From DASWUD01 sp036401755 (lineage in GTDB: Bacteria > Pseudomonadota > Gammaproteobacteria > Thiohalomonadales > Thiohalomonadaceae): DNA of 17,127 nt. The translations under genes and the position numbers were made by a program. Position 1 is the stretch's first letter; each line of letters begins with the position of its first letter. Below the pieces are notes generated by a model, which did not search any database, was not told the origin of the DNA, and saw only the letters and a program-made list of their open reading frames with translations. Shown one piece after another: positions 14,516 to 17,127 of this stretch. The stretch is taken from positions 1 through 17,127 of the forward strand of contig DASWUD010000141.1 in NCBI GenBank assembly GCA_036401755.1, read 5' to 3'.

Positions 14516-15054
14516 GTGCTGGAGAGGTGCCAGTCGGGGAAGACGTAGGCAACGAGCTTGAGTGGCGAGGGCAGTGAATCGATGTCGAGTTTGACGCGCA
14601 TTTCAACCTTGTAATCGGCGTCGGGCACGATCAGCTTGGCATCGAGCAGCGGAAAACCGCGAATCTCACCCAGCGCCTCGATAGCGCTCTCTTGGGACGG
14701 ATAAACATAGAGTGCGCCGCTGTTGAGGTTGCGTACCAGATAACTGTTGCTGAGGGCGTGGTAGGTGAGCTGGTAATACTGTTCGAGGGTGGCGATGGTT
14801 TCATCAGGCAGCCAGTTGCGACTGCGCTGCACCTCAATATCCATGCGCAGGGTGAGTGGCACGCCACTGGCGAGCGCCTCCAGCGCGCGCTTGCTGAATT
14901 CGAGCTCGACGTTGGCATCCATCACGTAGACCTGATCGACAAGCCGCGTGTTCACCTCACCGATCGAGAAGCCGCTCGCGTGGGCGCTGCTCGCTGCCAA
15001 CAGGAGGAGTGCCAGCAGCACCACCCTCGGCAAGGCGCGCACCCGGCTTATCAT
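14488..15054 (-). CDS. DUF4390 family secreted protein
   Basis: This 188-residue protein begins with a typical signal peptide: basic MISRVRALPR, hydrophobic VVLLALLLLAASS, then AHA as a likely signal peptidase I site. The mature part is beta-rich, with FSIGEVNTRLVDQVYVMDAN near its start and YVFPDWHLSSTWSAW near its end; these fit DUF4390, a family commonly located between rsmB and ntrY. The frame is open from 15084, but the ATG at 15054 overlaps the rsmB TGA (ATGA), follows AAGGGCAAGGA and starts the signal peptide exactly, so I chose it. Function is unknown. Its fixed position before ntrY and likely periplasmic location suggest a link to the NtrY sensor domain, which is inference. Confidence 0.87.
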   Translation of the reverse strand: MISRVRALPRVVLLALLLLAASSAHASGFSIGEVNTRLVDQVYVMDANVELEFSKRALEALASGVPLTLRMDIEVQRSRNWLPDETIATLEQYYQLTYHALSNSYLVRNLNSGALYVYPSQESAIEALGEIRGFPLLDAKLIVPDADYKVEMRVKLDIDSLPSPLKLVAYVFPDWHLSSTWSAWSLQP

Positions 15055-16373
15055 TCCTTGCCCTTCGGCTGCTTCACAAGACATGCGTAATAGAAACCAT
15101 CCATACCGTCGCGGCCTGGCAGGATTTGTCGTCCTGCGCTGACCGCCTCACCCCATGTGGCGTTGATGGGTAGCTCCCGGGCATCAGGGGTCTGCGCAAG
15201 AAAGGCGCTGATCTGAAGGTGGTTCTCGCGCGGGAGCACCGAACAGGTTGCATAGACAAGCATACCCCCTGGGGCAAGCAACGGCCACAGGGCAGCAAGC
15301 AGGCGCTGTTGTTGGGCGACCAACTGGTCGATGTCTTCGGGCCGTCGCAATATCTTGATATCGGGGTGGCGGCGGATCACACCGGTCGCAGAGCAGGGGG
15401 CATCGAGCAGGATGCGCTCGAAGGCTCGGCCATCCCACCAGCTGGCGGGCTCTCCTGCATCGGCGGCGAGCAACTCTGCGTTGAGACGCAACCGCTGCAG
15501 GTTTTCCGCGACACGCGCCAGGCGTGACGGCTCCTGATCTATGGCGAGCAGCGCGATCCCCTCATAGAGCTCCAGCAGGTGGCCGGTCTTGCCGCCCGGT
15601 GCGGCGCAAGCATCGAGCACCCGTGTCCCCGGCGTGGCAGCCACCAGATGGGCGGCCAGCTGCGCGGCACCATCCTGTACCGAAACCCGACCGTCGCTGA
15701 AGCCCGGCAGCTGCTCGACGTTGAGCGGACTCGCCAGGGTGAGCGCCTCGGCGGCATGGGGCGAGGGGGTTGCCGCGATGCCGAGTGAGCGCAGCTCTGC
15801 AAGGTAGGCATCACGCGATTGGTGGCGGCGATTGACGCGCAGCGTCAGGGGTGGGCGCTGATTGTTGGCGGTGGTAATTTCGCGCCACTGCTGCGGCCAC
15901 GCCTGCTGCAGTTGCTTGAGCAGCCATAGTGGATGGGCGCTCTGCGCCACCTCATCGTCTGGCATGCGCTCATCGAGTTCGAGGCGCTCGCGCTGAAAAC
16001 GGCGCAGGATGGCGTTGACCAGCCCCTTGGCCCACGGCTTGTTAAAGCGTGCTGCCACCGCCACCGTCTGCGACACGGCGGCATGCGGCGCGATCTCCAT
16101 GAAGGCAAGCTGGTAGAGACCGACCAGCAGCAGCGCCTGCACCTCGCGGTCCTTGTTCTTCAGCGGTTTGTCGAGCAGCTGGGCAGCATACCAGTCGAGG
16201 CGCGGCAGCCAGCGCAGAGTGCCGTAACAGAGCTCCTGCAGCAGCGCTCGCTCGCGTGGTTCGATGGGTTGCGCCAGTTCGGGCAGCAGCTGACTGAGCG
16301 AGCGCCCCTCGCCGGTGACCTGCTGTATGGCAAGGCAGGCCGCCTCGCGGACGGCGAGTGGTTTAGGCGCCAT
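15051..16373 (-). CDS. rsmB: 16S rRNA m5C967 methyltransferase RsmB
   Basis: This 440-residue protein methylates C967 of 16S rRNA using SAM. An N-terminal NusB-like RNA-binding domain (about 1-135) precedes the RsmB/NOL1 methyltransferase domain. SAM motif I is DACAAPGGKT (254-263). The two catalytic cysteines of the family are present: C327 in DAPCSATG (the release cysteine) and C377 in ATCSVLPREN (the nucleophile). The frame is open far upstream, but only the ATG at 16373 (MAPKPLAVREAA) gives the family N-terminus and length; it overlaps the fmt 3' end by 11 bases. The stop overlaps the DUF4390 start. Confidence 0.96.
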   Translation of the reverse strand: MAPKPLAVREAACLAIQQVTGEGRSLSQLLPELAQPIEPRERALLQELCYGTLRWLPRLDWYAAQLLDKPLKNKDREVQALLLVGLYQLAFMEIAPHAAVSQTVAVAARFNKPWAKGLVNAILRRFQRERLELDERMPDDEVAQSAHPLWLLKQLQQAWPQQWREITTANNQRPPLTLRVNRRHQSRDAYLAELRSLGIAATPSPHAAEALTLASPLNVEQLPGFSDGRVSVQDGAAQLAAHLVAATPGTRVLDACAAPGGKTGHLLELYEGIALLAIDQEPSRLARVAENLQRLRLNAELLAADAGEPASWWDGRAFERILLDAPCSATGVIRRHPDIKILRRPEDIDQLVAQQQRLLAALWPLLAPGGMLVYATCSVLPRENHLQISAFLAQTPDARELPINATWGEAVSAGRQILPGRDGMDGFYYACLVKQPKGKE

Positions 16374-17127
16374 GACCGAGCACGCACCCCTCGGGATTGC
16401 GGGCGTTGAGGAAGTCGGCGGCACTGATCGGCTTGCCGCCCGGCGACTGTAGGGTGAGCAACCGCAGCAGGCCGGCGCCGGTGGCCACGTCGATGCCGTC
16501 GCGGCCGGCGCGCACCACCTTGCCGGGCGGCGTGGCGTGGCCCTCGATGGCACGCGCCGCCCAGATGCGCAGGGTGTCGCCGTCGAAGGTGGTCTGGGCC
16601 ACCGGCCAGGGGTTGAAGGCGGCCACCTGACGCGCCAGCGTGTCAGCCGGCCGCTGCCAGTCGATGAGTGCCTCGCCCTTCTCCAGTTTGCGTGCGTAGG
16701 TGGCCTGCGCCTCCTCCTGGGGTTCGGGAGCAAGGCTTCCTGCCTGCAGTTGGTCAAGGGCCTCCAGTAGCGCCGAGGCGCCCAGTTCCGCCAAGCGGTC
16801 GTGCAGGGTGGCGGCCGTGTCATCGGGCGAGATCGGGGTGGTGACCTTGTAGAGCATAGCCCCGGTATCGAGCCCGACATCCATCTGCATGATGGTGATG
16901 CCGCTCTCGCGGTCGCCGGCGAGGATGGCGCGCTGGATCGGTGCGGCACCGCGCCAGCGCGGCAGCAGCGAGGCGTGAATGTTGAGACAGCCAAGGCGCG
17001 GGGTATCGAGCACCGCCTTGGGCAGCAGCAGGCCGTAGGCGGCTACCACCATCAGGTCGGGTTGCAGCGCGGCGAGGGCGCGCTGCTCCGCTTCGTCCTT
17101 GAGGGAGAGCGGCTGATAGACCGGCAG
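16363..17127 (-). CDS. fmt: Methionyl-tRNA formyltransferase (5' end outside window)
   Basis: The visible 254 residues start at the window edge with LPVYQPLSLK and lack roughly the first 60 residues compared with the ~315-residue family. The enzyme transfers a formyl group from 10-formyl-THF to Met-tRNA(fMet). The catalytic segment CLNIHASLLPRWRGAAPI holds the conserved N and H, and MQMDVGLDTG holds the third catalytic residue, D. The C-terminal beta-barrel that binds tRNA is complete (about visible residues 145-254). The TAA stop lies inside the rsmB start region. The def gene usually precedes fmt and would lie just beyond the right edge. Confidence 0.96.
   Translation of the reverse strand: MPVYQPLSLKDEAEQRALAALQPDLMVVAAYGLLLPKAVLDTPRLGCLNIHASLLPRWRGAAPIQRAILAGDRESGITIMQMDVGLDTGAMLYKVTTPISPDDTAATLHDRLAELGASALLEALDQLQAGSLAPEPQEEAQATYARKLEKGEALIDWQRPADTLARQVAAFNPWPVAQTTFDGDTLRIWAARAIEGHATPPGKVVRAGRDGIDVATGAGLLRLLTLQSPGGKPISAADFLNARNPEGCVLGHGA

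Noticed and set aside
16374..16994. Long upstream extension of the rsmB frame
   Set aside because: It overlaps fmt in another frame and translates to Pro/Arg/Ser-rich sequence; rsmB proper begins at 16373.

Overview
The window looks like chromosomal DNA from a denitrifying gammaproteobacterium. It is moderately GC-rich and almost wholly coding, with short spacers and many stop/start overlaps. The gene order fmt-rsmB-DUF4390-ntrY-ntrX-trkA-trkH is one I associate with Chromatiales-like and sulfur-oxidising gammaproteobacteria. The species cannot be named from the sequence alone. No tRNA, rRNA, CRISPR array, insertion sequence or integrase was seen, and no gene-free stretch exceeds 300 bases.

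Left part (1-7418): a nitric oxide reductase locus. A DNR-type Crp/Fnr regulator, cut by the left edge, reads leftward. Divergent from it is a small zinc-ribbon membrane protein, followed by a rightward operon: norC, norB, a NorE-like haem-copper-oxidase subunit III homologue, a NorF-like subunit IV homologue, norQ (AAA+ ATPase), a membrane polyferredoxin, and norD (VWA protein). NorCB is the catalytic cytochrome-c-dependent enzyme (2 NO to N2O). NorQ and NorD are the known activation pair. The polyferredoxin lies between them with stop/start overlaps on both sides and is the most interesting gene here. A near-perfect DNR/FNR box (930-943) with a correctly spaced -10-like element precedes norC. 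A GC-rich hairpin with a T-rich tail between norB and norE may reduce transcription of the accessory genes relative to norCB.

Right part (7397-17127): all genes read leftward. In transcription order they are fmt (5' end outside the window), rsmB, a DUF4390 signal-peptide protein, ntrY (membrane sensor kinase), ntrX (response regulator lacking the sigma-54 contact loop), trkA and trkH (K+ uptake), and a small TehB-like methyltransferase. The first four overlap one another. The methyltransferase and norD converge and overlap by 22 bases.

Most of the window is recognisable family biology. The parts worth a second look are the norQ-polyferredoxin-norD arrangement, the intra-operon hairpin, the zinc-ribbon microprotein and the unusual NtrX ATPase motifs.
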